64,000 bases of DNA from Rhodococcus sp. 14-2483-1-2. Lineage in GTDB: Bacteria; Actinomycetota; Actinomycetes; Mycobacteriales; Mycobacteriaceae. The translations under genes and the position numbers were made by a program. The stretch spans positions 356,192-420,191 of the forward strand of contig NZ_NPFW01000002.1 in the NCBI RefSeq assembly GCF_002259405.1, in the 5' to 3' direction. Every line of letters begins with the position of its first letter. The first letter of the stretch is position 1. Positions 1 to 8,854 of the stretch are shown here, in pieces. The notes beneath the pieces were generated by a model. The model was not told the DNA's origin. It searched no databases and worked only from the letters and a program-made list of their open reading frames with translations.

Positions 1-601
1 GGAGTCCGGTCCAGGTTCGGCGGACGTGCGCGAGCAACGGCTCCATCGCGTCGTTGCTTCTCAGATAGTCCGCGACGATGTCGTCCTCGTCGACGCCGGC
101 CGCCCGCAACACCGTCGCGACCGTCCACCCTGCCCGGTCCTTGCCCGCTGCGCAGTGCACCAGGACGCCGCCGCGTTGCTCCACGATCTCGTCCACCACC
201 CGCTTGATCGCGTGGGACGCTCCGTCGAGAGTCGAGAAGGAGGCATACGCCCGCATCATGTAGTCCACTTGAGTCTGCTCGTCCTGAATCGGAGCTGCCT
301 CGTGTGGGGCTCGCTCACCTTTCAGATTCTCGTACGGCACGGAGATCGACTCGACGCCGTCGGGAACTCGGTCGACGCCGCTCCGTTCGGCCTCCGAATC
401 GCCGCGGAGATCGAACACGGTACGAATGCCCAGATCCGCGACAGCGCGCTGCCCGATCTCCGTCAACCCACTCAATTCGGATGCGCGATAGAACAATCCG
501 GGCCGGATCGTCGCCCCGTCCGTGGTGCGCGTACCGCCGAGATCGCGGAAGTTCCAGGCCCCGTCGAGGGCGAATTGATCGTGTACCGGGGCGTTGCGCA
601 T
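1..601 (-). CDS. Tyrosine-protein phosphatase, 3' end outside window
   Basis: The reading frame starts at an ATG at 601 and runs off the left edge without a stop, giving at least 200 residues. It opens with a NFRDLGG motif near residue 17, and the cysteine phosphatase signature HCAAGKDRAG lies near residues 149-158 (Cys150 the expected nucleophile, the Arg binding phosphate). This layout is that of the actinobacterial PTPB-like/dual-specificity phosphatases that remove phosphate from tyrosine and sometimes lipids. No signal peptide is visible, so it is probably cytoplasmic unless exported by another route. It is followed 25 bp upstream on the same strand by the ABM gene. Substrate cannot be told. 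Confidence 0.85.
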   Translation of the reverse strand, partial: MRNAPVHDQFALDGAWNFRDLGGTRTTDGATIRPGLFYRASELSGLTEIGQRAVADLGIRTVFDLRGDSEAERSGVDRVPDGVESISVPYENLKGERAPHEAAPIQDEQTQVDYMMRAYASFSTLDGASHAIKRVVDEIVEQRGGVLVHCAAGKDRAGWTVATVLRAAGVDEDDIVADYLRSNDAMEPLLAHVRRTWTGL

Positions 602-626
602 GGTTTCGACCCTATCGAAGGTGATG

Positions 627-1199
627 CTACGAGCGCGGTACCAACCACCGACGCAGCCGGGCGGTGACGAACGGCATCACCACGTAGACCATCAGCGGCG
701 TGCACATCATCACCACCAGTGCAGTGCGCAGAGCCACGTTCAGGTCCGTCAGATGTGGCGTGAGAACGATGTTGACGAGCAGACTGACGGCGTAGAAGGC
801 CACGCCGATCGAGATCGCCTGCTTCCACCGCGGCGGCGGACCACCGATGACCCGGACGGCGTCGGTGAGGTTGGACTGCGGCTCGAACCATCCCTCCACA
901 CCGGAGAGTCGATGTGTCGCAACGTCGTCGGCGATGGGACGGCCGGTGCTGAGCCAGGTGCGTCTGGCATCCGAGCGCAGCCAGGCGTCGAGGTTGTCGT
1001 GTGTCTCGAATCGATAGACCACGTGGTAGTCGCTGGAATCACCGGAACTGCGCAGCCAGCCGCCACCGAGAAATCCGGGAAAGGTTCGGACGAGATCCAT
1101 ACCGCGATCGGTCCACTCCACGAAGTCGGCTTCGTATCCCTGACGGACGCGTCGTGCGACCGAGGTCGTGACGTGATCGAGCGTGTCGGTCGTGGTCAT
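627..1199 (-). CDS. ABM-domain protein with C-terminal membrane segments
   Basis: A 190-residue protein. Residues 1-105 look like an antibiotic biosynthesis monooxygenase (ABM) ferredoxin-like fold: a strand-rich start, then FPGFLGGGWLRS, then VYRFETHDNLDAW. Residues about 122-180 hold two hydrophobic segments and end in RLRRW, so it is anchored in the membrane with the ABM domain cytoplasmic. ABM proteins include small cofactor-free oxygenases and haem-binding proteins; the catalytic or binding partner here is not evident. Start ATG is supported by AGAAGGGG a few bases upstream. It diverges from the Lrp gene at 1371. Confidence 0.75.
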   Translation of the reverse strand: MTTTDTLDHVTTSVARRVRQGYEADFVEWTDRGMDLVRTFPGFLGGGWLRSSGDSSDYHVVYRFETHDNLDAWLRSDARRTWLSTGRPIADDVATHRLSGVEGWFEPQSNLTDAVRVIGGPPPRWKQAISIGVAFYAVSLLVNIVLTPHLTDLNVALRTALVVMMCTPLMVYVVMPFVTARLRRWLVPRS

Positions 1200-1370
1200 G
1201 CGGTACCCCTTCTGCTCGTGTTCGTCGCGGATCGATGTGTTCTACACAGAGTGCGGCCAGATGGACCGACATTCAAATCGTGGGCGGAAACGAAGATCGA
1301 TGGCTCGATGTGCCAAAGGATGTGACAATTCGTCTACATAGACCCATCTCGAGCGACCTGGAGTGGACGG
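1200..1370. promoter_or_regulatory. Divergent promoter region, ABM gene and Lrp gene
   Basis: This 171-bp gap separates two divergent genes. It contains an imperfect 12-bp dyad GTCTA-CA-TAGAC at 1332-1343, 28 bp before the Lrp start, in the place where an autoregulatory Lrp site is expected. The assignment to Lrp is inference from position only. Confidence 0.35.
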
Positions 1371-1868
1371 ATGGCACAGCACGGACCCGAGTACCGACTC
1401 GACGACGTGGATCGACGCATCGTCACCGAGCTCAGCCGGGACGGCCGGATGTCCATGCGCGCCCTGGCCGAGGCCACCCACATCTCGCGAGCACACGCCT
1501 ACGTGCGCGTCGACCGTCTCGTCGACGAAGGGGTCATCGAGGGATTCACCGCACGCATCTCCTACGAGAAAGCGGGGTTCGGCGCGTCGGCGTATGTGGC
1601 TCTGTCCATTCGGCAGGATTCCTGGCGCGCCGTCGCCGACGACCTGAGCACCTTCCCGTTCGTCGAACACGTCAGCCTCATGGGCGGAGATTTCGACGCG
1701 CTCGTCCTGGTTCGGGCTCCGGACACGTCGGCACTACGCCATCTGGTGCTCGACAAGCTGCAGGGACTCGACGGGATACTGTCGACGCGAACCTGGCTGA
1801 TCTTCGACGAGGCGATCGGCCCCGGCGCGCAGTGGACCGCAGAGACAACGAACGGGAGCAATCCATGA
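1371..1868 (+). CDS. Lrp/AsnC family transcriptional regulator
   Basis: 165 residues with the usual two parts: an N-terminal winged helix-turn-helix (DDVDRRIVTELSRDGRMSMRALAEAT, residues about 10-55; the recognition helix follows) and a C-terminal RAM ligand-binding domain (about 70-150) that in this family senses amino acids. Its stop codon overlaps the ATG of the downstream flavoenzyme by four bases (ATGA, 1865-1868), so the two are almost certainly cotranscribed and translationally coupled. The natural reading is that it senses the amino acid substrate of that enzyme and controls the pair. Confidence 0.9.
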   Translation: MAQHGPEYRLDDVDRRIVTELSRDGRMSMRALAEATHISRAHAYVRVDRLVDEGVIEGFTARISYEKAGFGASAYVALSIRQDSWRAVADDLSTFPFVEHVSLMGGDFDALVLVRAPDTSALRHLVLDKLQGLDGILSTRTWLIFDEAIGPGAQWTAETTNGSNP

Positions 1869-3010
1869 CCACGTCCGAGCGAGAACCGAACTCCACCGAC
1901 GTCATCGTGATCGGCGGCGGAATCGGGGGCGTCTCGCTCGGTTACGAACTCGCGAGCGACCGACGCGTCACACTGCTCGAGCGCGAGAAGACCCTCGCCT
2001 TCCACACCACCGGCCGCTCGGCCGCGCTGTTCCTGGAGACCTACGGCAACAGCACCATTCGTGCTCTGACGACCGCCAGTCGTGAATTCCTGATGAACCC
2101 GCCGGAGCACTTCCGGTCCGAACTGCTCGCCCCGCGTCCGCTGCTGCAGATCGCGGCCGTCGGGCGAGGTGACGCGCTCGCGGCAATGTACGCCGATGTC
2201 AGCCGACTGACACCCGACGCCCAATTGGTCTCTCCTACCGACGCGCGTGCGTTCTTTCCGCCGCTGCGCCCCGAACTGATCGATTGTGCACTGTACGAAC
2301 CACATTCGATGGAGGTCGACGTACACGCGCTGCATCAGGGGTTCGTGCGGGGGCTGCGCGATCGAGGTGGTCGAGTCCACACCGGGGCAGGTGTGACGCA
2401 ACTGAGACGCATCGACGGACTGTGGCACGTGCACACCACGGACGGTTCGGTCCACACTGCGCCGCTCGTCGTCGACGCAGCAGGCGCATGGGCGGATGTC
2501 GTTGGCGCACTGGCGGGTGCCGGTTCGATCGGACTCGTCCCGATGCGTCGGTCGGTGTTCATGGTCGCCGCGCCCGATGATCTCGACACCGCGAATCTTG
2601 CGACGTTGAGCGATATGGACGAGAAGTTCTACATCAAACCGGAAGGCGCACAACTATTGTGTTCACCTGCCGATGAGACGCCCACCGAGCCCAGCGATGC
2701 CCGCCCGGACGAGCTGGAGATCGCGCGGGCGTTCGACGACATCGCCGAGGCGACCACGCTGACGGGACGACATCTGCGCTCGTCCTGGGCGGGTCTGCGC
2801 AGTTTCGTCCCCGATCGCACCCCGGTCGTGGGCTTCGACACGAAGCTCGAGGGCTTCTTCTGGTGCGCCGGTCAGGGCGGATACGGAATCCAGACGTGTG
2901 CGGCGCTGGCCAGGGTCGGCGCGACGATCGTTCGCGGGGAACCACTTCCGGCCGACGTCATCGCCCGCGGACTCGACGAAGCGGACCTGTCGCCCAGTCG
3001 CCTGGGGTGA
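1865..3010 (+). CDS. D-arginine dehydrogenase-like FAD oxidoreductase
   Basis: 381 residues of the DAO/glycine oxidase fold. The N-terminal dinucleotide-binding motif GGGIGG is at residues 17-22 and is followed by LERE and the HTTGRSAA segment that contacts FAD. The C-terminal SWAGLRSFVPDRTPVVGF and GQGGYGIQT segments close the FAD site. Order and wording of these blocks match what I recall of Pseudomonas aeruginosa DauA, which oxidises D-arginine, D-lysine and other D-amino acids to 2-keto acids with release of ammonia. It overlaps the Lrp gene and is transcribed with it. A D-amino acid dehydrogenase of other specificity is possible; family assignment is strong, substrate moderate. Confidence 0.8.
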   Translation: MTTSEREPNSTDVIVIGGGIGGVSLGYELASDRRVTLLEREKTLAFHTTGRSAALFLETYGNSTIRALTTASREFLMNPPEHFRSELLAPRPLLQIAAVGRGDALAAMYADVSRLTPDAQLVSPTDARAFFPPLRPELIDCALYEPHSMEVDVHALHQGFVRGLRDRGGRVHTGAGVTQLRRIDGLWHVHTTDGSVHTAPLVVDAAGAWADVVGALAGAGSIGLVPMRRSVFMVAAPDDLDTANLATLSDMDEKFYIKPEGAQLLCSPADETPTEPSDARPDELEIARAFDDIAEATTLTGRHLRSSWAGLRSFVPDRTPVVGFDTKLEGFFWCAGQGGYGIQTCAALARVGATIVRGEPLPADVIARGLDEADLSPSRLG

Positions 3011-3012
3011 GA

Positions 3013-3025
3013 GGCGCTTCGCGCC
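3013..3025. terminator. Short GC hairpin between convergent genes
   Basis: GGCGC-TTC-GCGCC forms a five-pair stem with a three-base loop directly after the stop of the flavoenzyme, between it and the convergent TetR gene. There is no T-run, as is common for actinobacterial terminators, so the call is tentative. Confidence 0.35.
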
Positions 3026-3078
3026 ACGTGCACGAAAACTCGAACCCTGCTACGAAGTCCCGCGCACGACCTGCGCGG

Positions 3079-3696
3079 TCAGCCGGCCACGACGCGTCGT
3101 AGATCGCGCAGCGTGGTTCGGTAGATGTCCACCAGGTCGGCGTCCTGCCCGGCGTCGATGCGCTCGGCCCAGTCGTCGAAGGCGATGCGCATGGCCATTC
3201 CGGCACCCTCGATCAGCAACCGTGCGTACGAACGTGATTCGTGGCCACCGAGTTTGGCGGCCACCGAGTCGGTGACGCGACACAGCGTCATGGCCTCGGT
3301 CGCGAAGGCAGCGGCTCGGAGGTGGTCGTCACGCCCGATGAGCCGTCGGGTACGCAGTAGTCGATCCCGCGCCTCGTGCGGGGCGGCGGAAAATCGTTCG
3401 ACCGATCGCTCGTAGAGTGCTTCGATCGCAGTGAGGGTGATGTCCTCGGGTGCGGACGACGCCAGCCAGGCGTCGATGTCGAGCTCGAACTCCGGGGCGA
3501 GGCCGAGAACCGATTCTTCCTTGGATGCGAAGCTACGAAAGAACGTGCTGGGCGATACTCCGGCCCGACGTGCGATCTGGTCGACCGTCGTCGCGGCGCA
3601 GCCCTGCGTCTCGAACAGTTCGAGCGCGGCACGGGTGATCTCGAGCTGGGTTTCTCGGCGACGACGCTCTCGCAGATCCGGTACGTGCTCGCTCAT
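3079..3696 (-). CDS. TetR family transcriptional repressor
   Basis: 205 residues. Residues about 12-60 carry a TetR helix-turn-helix (ALELFETQGCAATTVDQIA, then GVSPSTFFRSF with the typical F-R-x-F-x-S-K-E end). The rest is a helical ligand domain with no recognisable specificity. It is divergent from an MFS efflux gene across 146 bp containing perfect dyads, the standard arrangement of a drug-responsive repressor and its pump. It probably represses the transporter and itself; the inducing ligand is unknown. Confidence 0.9.
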   Translation of the reverse strand: MSEHVPDLRERRRRETQLEITRAALELFETQGCAATTVDQIARRAGVSPSTFFRSFASKEESVLGLAPEFELDIDAWLASSAPEDITLTAIEALYERSVERFSAAPHEARDRLLRTRRLIGRDDHLRAAAFATEAMTLCRVTDSVAAKLGGHESRSYARLLIEGAGMAMRIAFDDWAERIDAGQDADLVDIYRTTLRDLRRVVAG

Positions 3697-3734
3697 CGTC
3701 CTCCACCCATCGCCCGCTTCTCGGTATTCTTGCC

Positions 3735-3774
3735 GTCAACTTACCAGTAATATTCAAGTTGACAGTCACTGTCA
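3735..3774. promoter_or_regulatory. TetR operator candidates between repressor and efflux gene
   Basis: Two overlapping dyads lie here. GTCAACTT (3735-3742) and AAGTTGAC (3756-3763) form a perfect 8-bp inverted repeat with a 13-bp AT-rich spacer. TGACAGT-C-ACTGTCA (3760-3774) is a perfect 15-bp palindrome of the size bound by TetR dimers. A TTGACA hexamer (3759-3764) sits inside, so bound repressor would cover a promoter. A weaker CTGTC-TC-GACAG occurs at 3787-3798. Confidence 0.65.
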
Positions 3775-3842
3775 CAATGAGTCAGGCTGTCTCGACAGTA
3801 TTTTTTTGCACCTTTGAACCCATACGCGAAAGTTCTCGACAC

Positions 3843-5312
3843 ATGACCACACCAAAGACCGACCACGCACCCGACGGGCAGCTCGCGCCGGGCAGCAAGT
3901 TGTTGATCGGCATCCTCGTCATCGCCACGTTCGTCATGATCCTCAACGAGACGATCATGAGCGTGGCGCTGCCCACCCTGATGGTCGACCTGAGCATCAC
4001 GGCGACCACCGCACAGTGGCTCACCACCGGATTTCTGCTGACGATGGCGGTGGTCATCCCCATCACCGGATTCCTGTTCCAGCGCTTCACACTGCGCCAG
4101 GTATTCGTGGCGGCGATGACTCTGTTCACCGTCGGCACGCTGCTCGCAGCCTCTGCCCCTGGATTCGAGCTGCTCCTGCTCGGACGCGTCACCCAGGCCA
4201 GCGGCACGGCGATCATGTTGCCGCTGCTGATGACCACCGTGCTCACGGTGGTTCCGGCGCACAAGCGCGGCGCGATGATGGGCGTGATCTCCATCGTCAT
4301 CGCCGTGGCCCCCGCCATCGGTCCGACCATCTCGGGAGTCATCCTCGATTCGCTGAACTGGCGTTGGATGTTCTGGCTCGTCCTGCCGATCGCACTCGTC
4401 GCGTTCGCCATCGGGACCACTCTGGTGAAGAACGTGACCCAGACCGGTCGGCCGTCGTTCGATCCGCCGTCGGTCGTGTTGTCCGCGTTGGCTTTCGGCG
4501 GGATCGTCTATGGCCTGAGCAGCCTGGGACACTCGGCCGAGGAGTCCGTGGTGCCGGTATGGCTGCCACTGGTGGTCGGAGCGATTGCCCTGGTGGTGTT
4601 CGTGCTGCGTCAGATCGCCCGGCAAGATCAGGGTGGAGCTCTACTGGACATGCGTCCGTTCCGTACCCCCACCTTCAGCATCGGCCTCGGCATGATCGCG
4701 ATCTCGATGATGGCCCTGTTCGGCGCTCTGATCCTGCTACCGATGTACCTGCAGAACGTCCGCGGTCTCGACACCCTGGACACCGGCCTGATGCTGCTCC
4801 CCGGCGGACTGCTGATGGGGCTGCTCGCGCCGTTCGTCGGACGCATCTTCGACCGAATCGGACCGCGCCCGTTGGTCGTTCCAGGTGCGATGGTGGTGAG
4901 CGCCGCGCTGTGGTCGATGACCGTCCTGGACGCGCAGTCCGCCCTTCCGCTCGTGATCGGTATCCACATGCTGCTCTCGGCCGGCCTCGCGCTCATCATG
5001 ACGCCGCTCATGACCTCATCGCTGGGATCGCTTCCCACCCAGCTGTATTCGCACGGTAGTGCCATCTTCAGCACGGTTCAGCAGTTGGCAGGTGCCGCAG
5101 GTACCGCACTGTTCGTCACCGTGATGTCGAACACCGCAGCAGCCCGAATCGCCGACGGCGCAACCGCTGTGGGCGGCTCCGAGGCCGGGATCCACACCGC
5201 CTTCCTCTACGGCGGGGCCGTGTCACTGGTGGCGGTGGCAGCGTCGTTCTTCATCCGGGCACCGGCGCGCAGTGATCGCGACGCCGTCGCCCCTGCCCAA
5301 CCGGTTCACTGA
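3843..5312 (+). CDS. MFS drug efflux transporter, DHA2 (EmrB/QacA) type
   Basis: 489 residues with about 14 hydrophobic segments, the size and topology of the DHA2 proton-antiport family. The conserved motif near LNETIMSVALPTLMVDLSI (first helix) and the loop after TM2 are recognisable. I placed the start at the ATG at 3843, since the longer frame upstream would run through the operator palindromes. It diverges from a TetR repressor, and it ends 1 bp before the convergent fused E1 gene. Expected role is export of toxic lipophilic compounds; substrate unknown. Confidence 0.9.
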   Translation: MTTPKTDHAPDGQLAPGSKLLIGILVIATFVMILNETIMSVALPTLMVDLSITATTAQWLTTGFLLTMAVVIPITGFLFQRFTLRQVFVAAMTLFTVGTLLAASAPGFELLLLGRVTQASGTAIMLPLLMTTVLTVVPAHKRGAMMGVISIVIAVAPAIGPTISGVILDSLNWRWMFWLVLPIALVAFAIGTTLVKNVTQTGRPSFDPPSVVLSALAFGGIVYGLSSLGHSAEESVVPVWLPLVVGAIALVVFVLRQIARQDQGGALLDMRPFRTPTFSIGLGMIAISMMALFGALILLPMYLQNVRGLDTLDTGLMLLPGGLLMGLLAPFVGRIFDRIGPRPLVVPGAMVVSAALWSMTVLDAQSALPLVIGIHMLLSAGLALIMTPLMTSSLGSLPTQLYSHGSAIFSTVQQLAGAAGTALFVTVMSNTAAARIADGATAVGGSEAGIHTAFLYGGAVSLVAVAASFFIRAPARSDRDAVAPAQPVH

Positions 5313-5313
5313 G

Positions 5314-7461
5314 TCACTCGACTTCGATCAGCTTCAGGGCCGCGGCGACGATCCGGTCTTCCGACAGGAGGACCAGATCGGCCGCGGCACCGAGTGGTAC
5401 GAACGAATTCGCACTCGACACTCTGTGGATGGCACCGTCGTAGCCTCCCTCGACCAGAGCGGTCACGACGCCCTCGCCCACTCCCCCGTCGTGCCGGGTC
5501 TCGTCGGCGATCAACACCCGATCGAATTCCGAGAGCCGGTGCAGTAGATCCTCGCTCGGGAGCGGAACGACCCATCGCAGATCGACAACCGTGACAGCGA
5601 TCCCGTGTTCGCGCAACGTGGACGCGGCTCGTCTACTCATCACCACGCCGTTCCCGAACGTGACGATCGCCAGATCGACGCCATCGCCATGCGTTGCGAC
5701 CGTGCCGAATTCGGTCGAAGCACGGTCGGCACAACGCAATGCCCCGTCACCGTCGAGCAGGTCGGTGCGGTGATACAACGCGATCGGCTCCAGGAAAACG
5801 CACACCCGCCCCTCCTCGACGGCCAGTGCCACACACGTTCGGAGCAGACCGGCGGCCTCCGCCGCCGAACTCGGGACAGCAACCACTATGCCCGGAATGT
5901 CGCGCAGAACGGCGACCGCATTGTCGTTGTGGAAATGTCCGCCGAAACCGCGTTGATACGCCAGACCGGCGATGCGCACCACCATCCCGTTGGTGTACTG
6001 GGCGTCGGAGAAGAACTTCAGCGACGCCGCCTCGCCGCGAAGCTGGTCCTCGGCGTTGTGCAGGTAGGCGAGATACTGAATCTCGGGTACGGGGACGAAT
6101 CCCGCGAGCGCCGCACCGAGGGCGGTGCCGAGCACGGTCTGCTCGTCGAGCAGCGTATCGAAAACCCGTGCTGCGCCGAACTTCTTGCGCAAACCTTTCG
6201 TGACGCCGTAGACGCCACCCTTGACGGCCACATCCTCGCCGAACACGAGGACGTCCGGTCGCGCCGCCATGATGTCGGTGAGCGTCCTGTTGATCATGGC
6301 TGCAAGCGTCAGACGCGACCCGCCCTCTGCAGGTCGCAGGCTCTGTTCGGTGGCGGTTACCGCAGTCGGTCGCCGTTCGGTGAGCGGGGCCATCACCGCG
6401 TCCGCGGTAGCCAGGCGCGACGACGCCCCGGACCGCAGGGACTCGACCATTGCCTCGGCCTCGGTCATGACGGTCTCGCGCATCGCCTCGTAGCGGCCTT
6501 CGACGTCGGCTGCCGAAAGCAAACCGGCCCCGATCAGCGCGCGTGCGCCGGCGAGCAACGGATCTCGTGCGTAGTCACCGACGATGTCTGCGTTGGTGCG
6601 GTACGCGAGTTCGGCATCGGAACCGGCGTGGCCCATCAACCGCACCGTTTCGAGGTGGAGGACCACCGGACGCCGCCTCGCCCGTACCGTCGCTACCGCA
6701 GCGTCGACGGTGCGCATCAGTTCGATCGGATCATCGCCGTCGGCGCGCACGTACTCGATCGACGGTAATCGGCCGAGCGACTGCGCGATCCACCCCCGCG
6801 GCGATCGGGTACTGATCCCGATTCCGTTGTCCTCGCAGACGAACAGGATCGGCATCGGAACGGATTGGTGTGCGCAATAGGCCGCAGAGTTCAGCGCACC
6901 CACCGTCGTCGAATGATTGGCCGAGGCATCGCCGAAGCTGCACACGACGATGGCGTCCTCGGGCCACGGGGTTCGATGCCGGAGTGCCTTCGCCCGCCCC
7001 AGTGCGAACGCCAGACCGACCGCGCGCGGCACCTGTGAACCGATGGTCGATGTCTGCGGAACGATGCCCAGGTCCGGATGCCCGAACACCTTGTGGCGGC
7101 CACCGGACATGGGATCGGATGTCGAGGCAATCAGGCTCGCCAGCACGTTCTGGATCGGCGTCGAACCCGGATACTGTTGTGCGCGTGCGGCATAGAAGCC
7201 GCCGGATCGGTAGTGCAGGAGCGCCGGGTCGGTGACCGTGGTCGCGGCACCGACAGCTGAGTTGGCCTCGTGCCCGGACGAGCCGATGGTGTAGTAGCCG
7301 AAGCCCGCGGACTGCAACCAGCGCGCGGCGAAGTCGAGATGCCGGCTCGCGAGTTGCGCGTCGAAGTACAGGATCAGTCGCTGCGGATCCGCGTCGACCG
7401 ACCGACCGGGCCGGATCGACCGAACCTGCTGCAGGAAGTACTCGTCGATCGCCTCGGCCAC
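5314..7461 (-). CDS. 2-oxoacid dehydrogenase E1, alpha and beta fused
   Basis: 715 residues. The first half (about 1-345) is an E1 alpha: IGSSGHEANSA, the thiamine diphosphate block beginning GDASANHST and ending with the ENDNGIG-like EDNGIG. The second half (about 375-715) is an E1 beta: FGEDVAVKGGVYGVT, then PEIQY and VTVVDLRWVVPL. Such single-chain E1 enzymes decarboxylate 2-oxoacids and pass the acyl group to a lipoylated E2. It is the last gene of the minus-strand group E1 alpha, E1 beta, E2, fused E1 and lies 52 bp after the E2 gene. The complex already has a split E1, so this is a second, possibly differently specific, E1. No frameshift is needed; the fusion is real in the sequence. 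Confidence 0.85.
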   Translation of the reverse strand: MAEAIDEYFLQQVRSIRPGRSVDADPQRLILYFDAQLASRHLDFAARWLQSAGFGYYTIGSSGHEANSAVGAATTVTDPALLHYRSGGFYAARAQQYPGSTPIQNVLASLIASTSDPMSGGRHKVFGHPDLGIVPQTSTIGSQVPRAVGLAFALGRAKALRHRTPWPEDAIVVCSFGDASANHSTTVGALNSAAYCAHQSVPMPILFVCEDNGIGISTRSPRGWIAQSLGRLPSIEYVRADGDDPIELMRTVDAAVATVRARRRPVVLHLETVRLMGHAGSDAELAYRTNADIVGDYARDPLLAGARALIGAGLLSAADVEGRYEAMRETVMTEAEAMVESLRSGASSRLATADAVMAPLTERRPTAVTATEQSLRPAEGGSRLTLAAMINRTLTDIMAARPDVLVFGEDVAVKGGVYGVTKGLRKKFGAARVFDTLLDEQTVLGTALGAALAGFVPVPEIQYLAYLHNAEDQLRGEAASLKFFSDAQYTNGMVVRIAGLAYQRGFGGHFHNDNAVAVLRDIPGIVVAVPSSAAEAAGLLRTCVALAVEEGRVCVFLEPIALYHRTDLLDGDGALRCADRASTEFGTVATHGDGVDLAIVTFGNGVVMSRRAASTLREHGIAVTVVDLRWVVPLPSEDLLHRLSEFDRVLIADETRHDGGVGEGVVTALVEGGYDGAIHRVSSANSFVPLGAAADLVLLSEDRIVAAALKLIEVE

Positions 7462-7513
7462 ACTCGCACCCTTGTTCCCGTAGAGCCGTCTCCATCGAGC
7501 CGAGCTGCGTGAA

Positions 7514-8806
7514 TCAGCTCAGGGCGATCATATCCATCGGAGTGCTGAGCAACCGGCCTACGAGGGCGAGGAACTGCGATCCCTGCTGGCCGTCGACGAG
7601 ACGGTGATCGAACGAGAGCGACAGTGTCGTCACCGACCGCAGTGCGATGGCACCCTCGTGTTCCCAGGGCATGCGGCGGATCGAACCGAAGCACAGGATG
7701 GCAGCTTCGCCGGGATTGAGGATGGGAGTGCCTGCATCGACACCGAACACTCCGACGTTGGTGATGGTGATGGTGCCGTCGGCCAGGTCGGCAGGACTGC
7801 TCTTGCCCTCCTTGGCCGTGCGCGTCAGCTCTGCCAGTGCGCGTGCGATATCCACCAACGAGAGTTCGTGGGCGCCCTTGATGTTGGGAACCATCAATCC
7901 GCGTGGGGTCGCCGCGGCGATGCCGAGGTTCACGTAGTACTTGGTGACGATCTCCTGAGCGGCCTCGTCCCAGGACGAATTGAGCGAGGGATTCGATTTC
8001 AACGCAACGAGAACCGCCTTGGCGACCAGAGCCAGCGGAGTCAGCCGCACGTCGGCGAAGTGAGCCGAGGACTTCAGGGACTCCAGCAATGTCAGGGTCT
8101 CGGTGACGTCCACGGTCACGAATTCGGTGACGTGTGGAGCGGTGAATGCACTGCGCACCATCGCATCCGCCGTGTGCTTGCGCACTCCCTTGATCGGTGT
8201 GCGCACTTCGCGTCCGACCCGCAGTGGGGTCGGCTCCCCTGCAGTGTCTGCTCCGTGCAGATACGACTCGACATCGTCGCGGGTGACGTCGCCGCGAGCT
8301 CCGGTCGGGGGTACCTCGGCAAGATCGACAGCGTTGTCCTTGGCAATCTTTCGCACCGGCGGTGTAGCGAGCGGTTTACCGTTCTGGCCGCTCGAGGTCG
8401 GAGCGACCGGCGTGGTCCCTCGGCCGCCGCGTCGACTCGACCCTTCCTTCGCCACGCCGTAGCCGACGAGAACCGGGACGCGTTCCTCGCTGTCCTCCAC
8501 CGGACTCGCTTCGTCCACATCGGCGGCGAGCTCGGGGGTAGCTGCGACATCGTCGGTGCCTCCATCGACGCGGATGTCGATGATCGGGACGCCGACCTCG
8601 ACGGTGTCACCTTCCGACACATGAAGGGCAGCAACGACGCCCGCGAACGGTGAGGGAAGTTCGACGGCGGCCTTGGCCGTTTCGACCTCGGCGATGTTCT
8701 GATTCAGCTCGATGGTGTCACCGACGGCGACGAGCCAGGTCAGCAGATCGGCTTCGGTGAGTCCTTCCCCGAGGTCGGGCAACGGAAAGCTCTTGATGGT
8801 GGGCAT
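7514..8806 (-). CDS. bkdC: Branched-chain 2-oxoacid dehydrogenase E2 (lipoyl acyltransferase)
   Basis: 430 residues. A single lipoyl domain (1-80) has the attachment motif VETAKA with Lys45. A linker is followed by a peripheral-subunit-binding domain around residues 145-180 (TPPVRKIAKDNAVDL), then the catalytic domain (about 205-430) with the active-site FDHRLVDGQQG near the C-terminus. It transfers the acyl group made by E1 to coenzyme A. It lies 48 bp downstream of E1 beta and 52 bp upstream of the fused E1, so both E1 forms may feed this one E2. No E3 gene is in the window, so dihydrolipoamide dehydrogenase must come from elsewhere. Confidence 0.92.
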   Translation of the reverse strand: MPTIKSFPLPDLGEGLTEADLLTWLVAVGDTIELNQNIAEVETAKAAVELPSPFAGVVAALHVSEGDTVEVGVPIIDIRVDGGTDDVAATPELAADVDEASPVEDSEERVPVLVGYGVAKEGSSRRGGRGTTPVAPTSSGQNGKPLATPPVRKIAKDNAVDLAEVPPTGARGDVTRDDVESYLHGADTAGEPTPLRVGREVRTPIKGVRKHTADAMVRSAFTAPHVTEFVTVDVTETLTLLESLKSSAHFADVRLTPLALVAKAVLVALKSNPSLNSSWDEAAQEIVTKYYVNLGIAAATPRGLMVPNIKGAHELSLVDIARALAELTRTAKEGKSSPADLADGTITITNVGVFGVDAGTPILNPGEAAILCFGSIRRMPWEHEGAIALRSVTTLSLSFDHRLVDGQQGSQFLALVGRLLSTPMDMIALS

Positions 8807-8854
8807 CGTCGAATCCTGTTCGGTACGTATCGGCGGCGGTCGGTGAGCGCGAGA

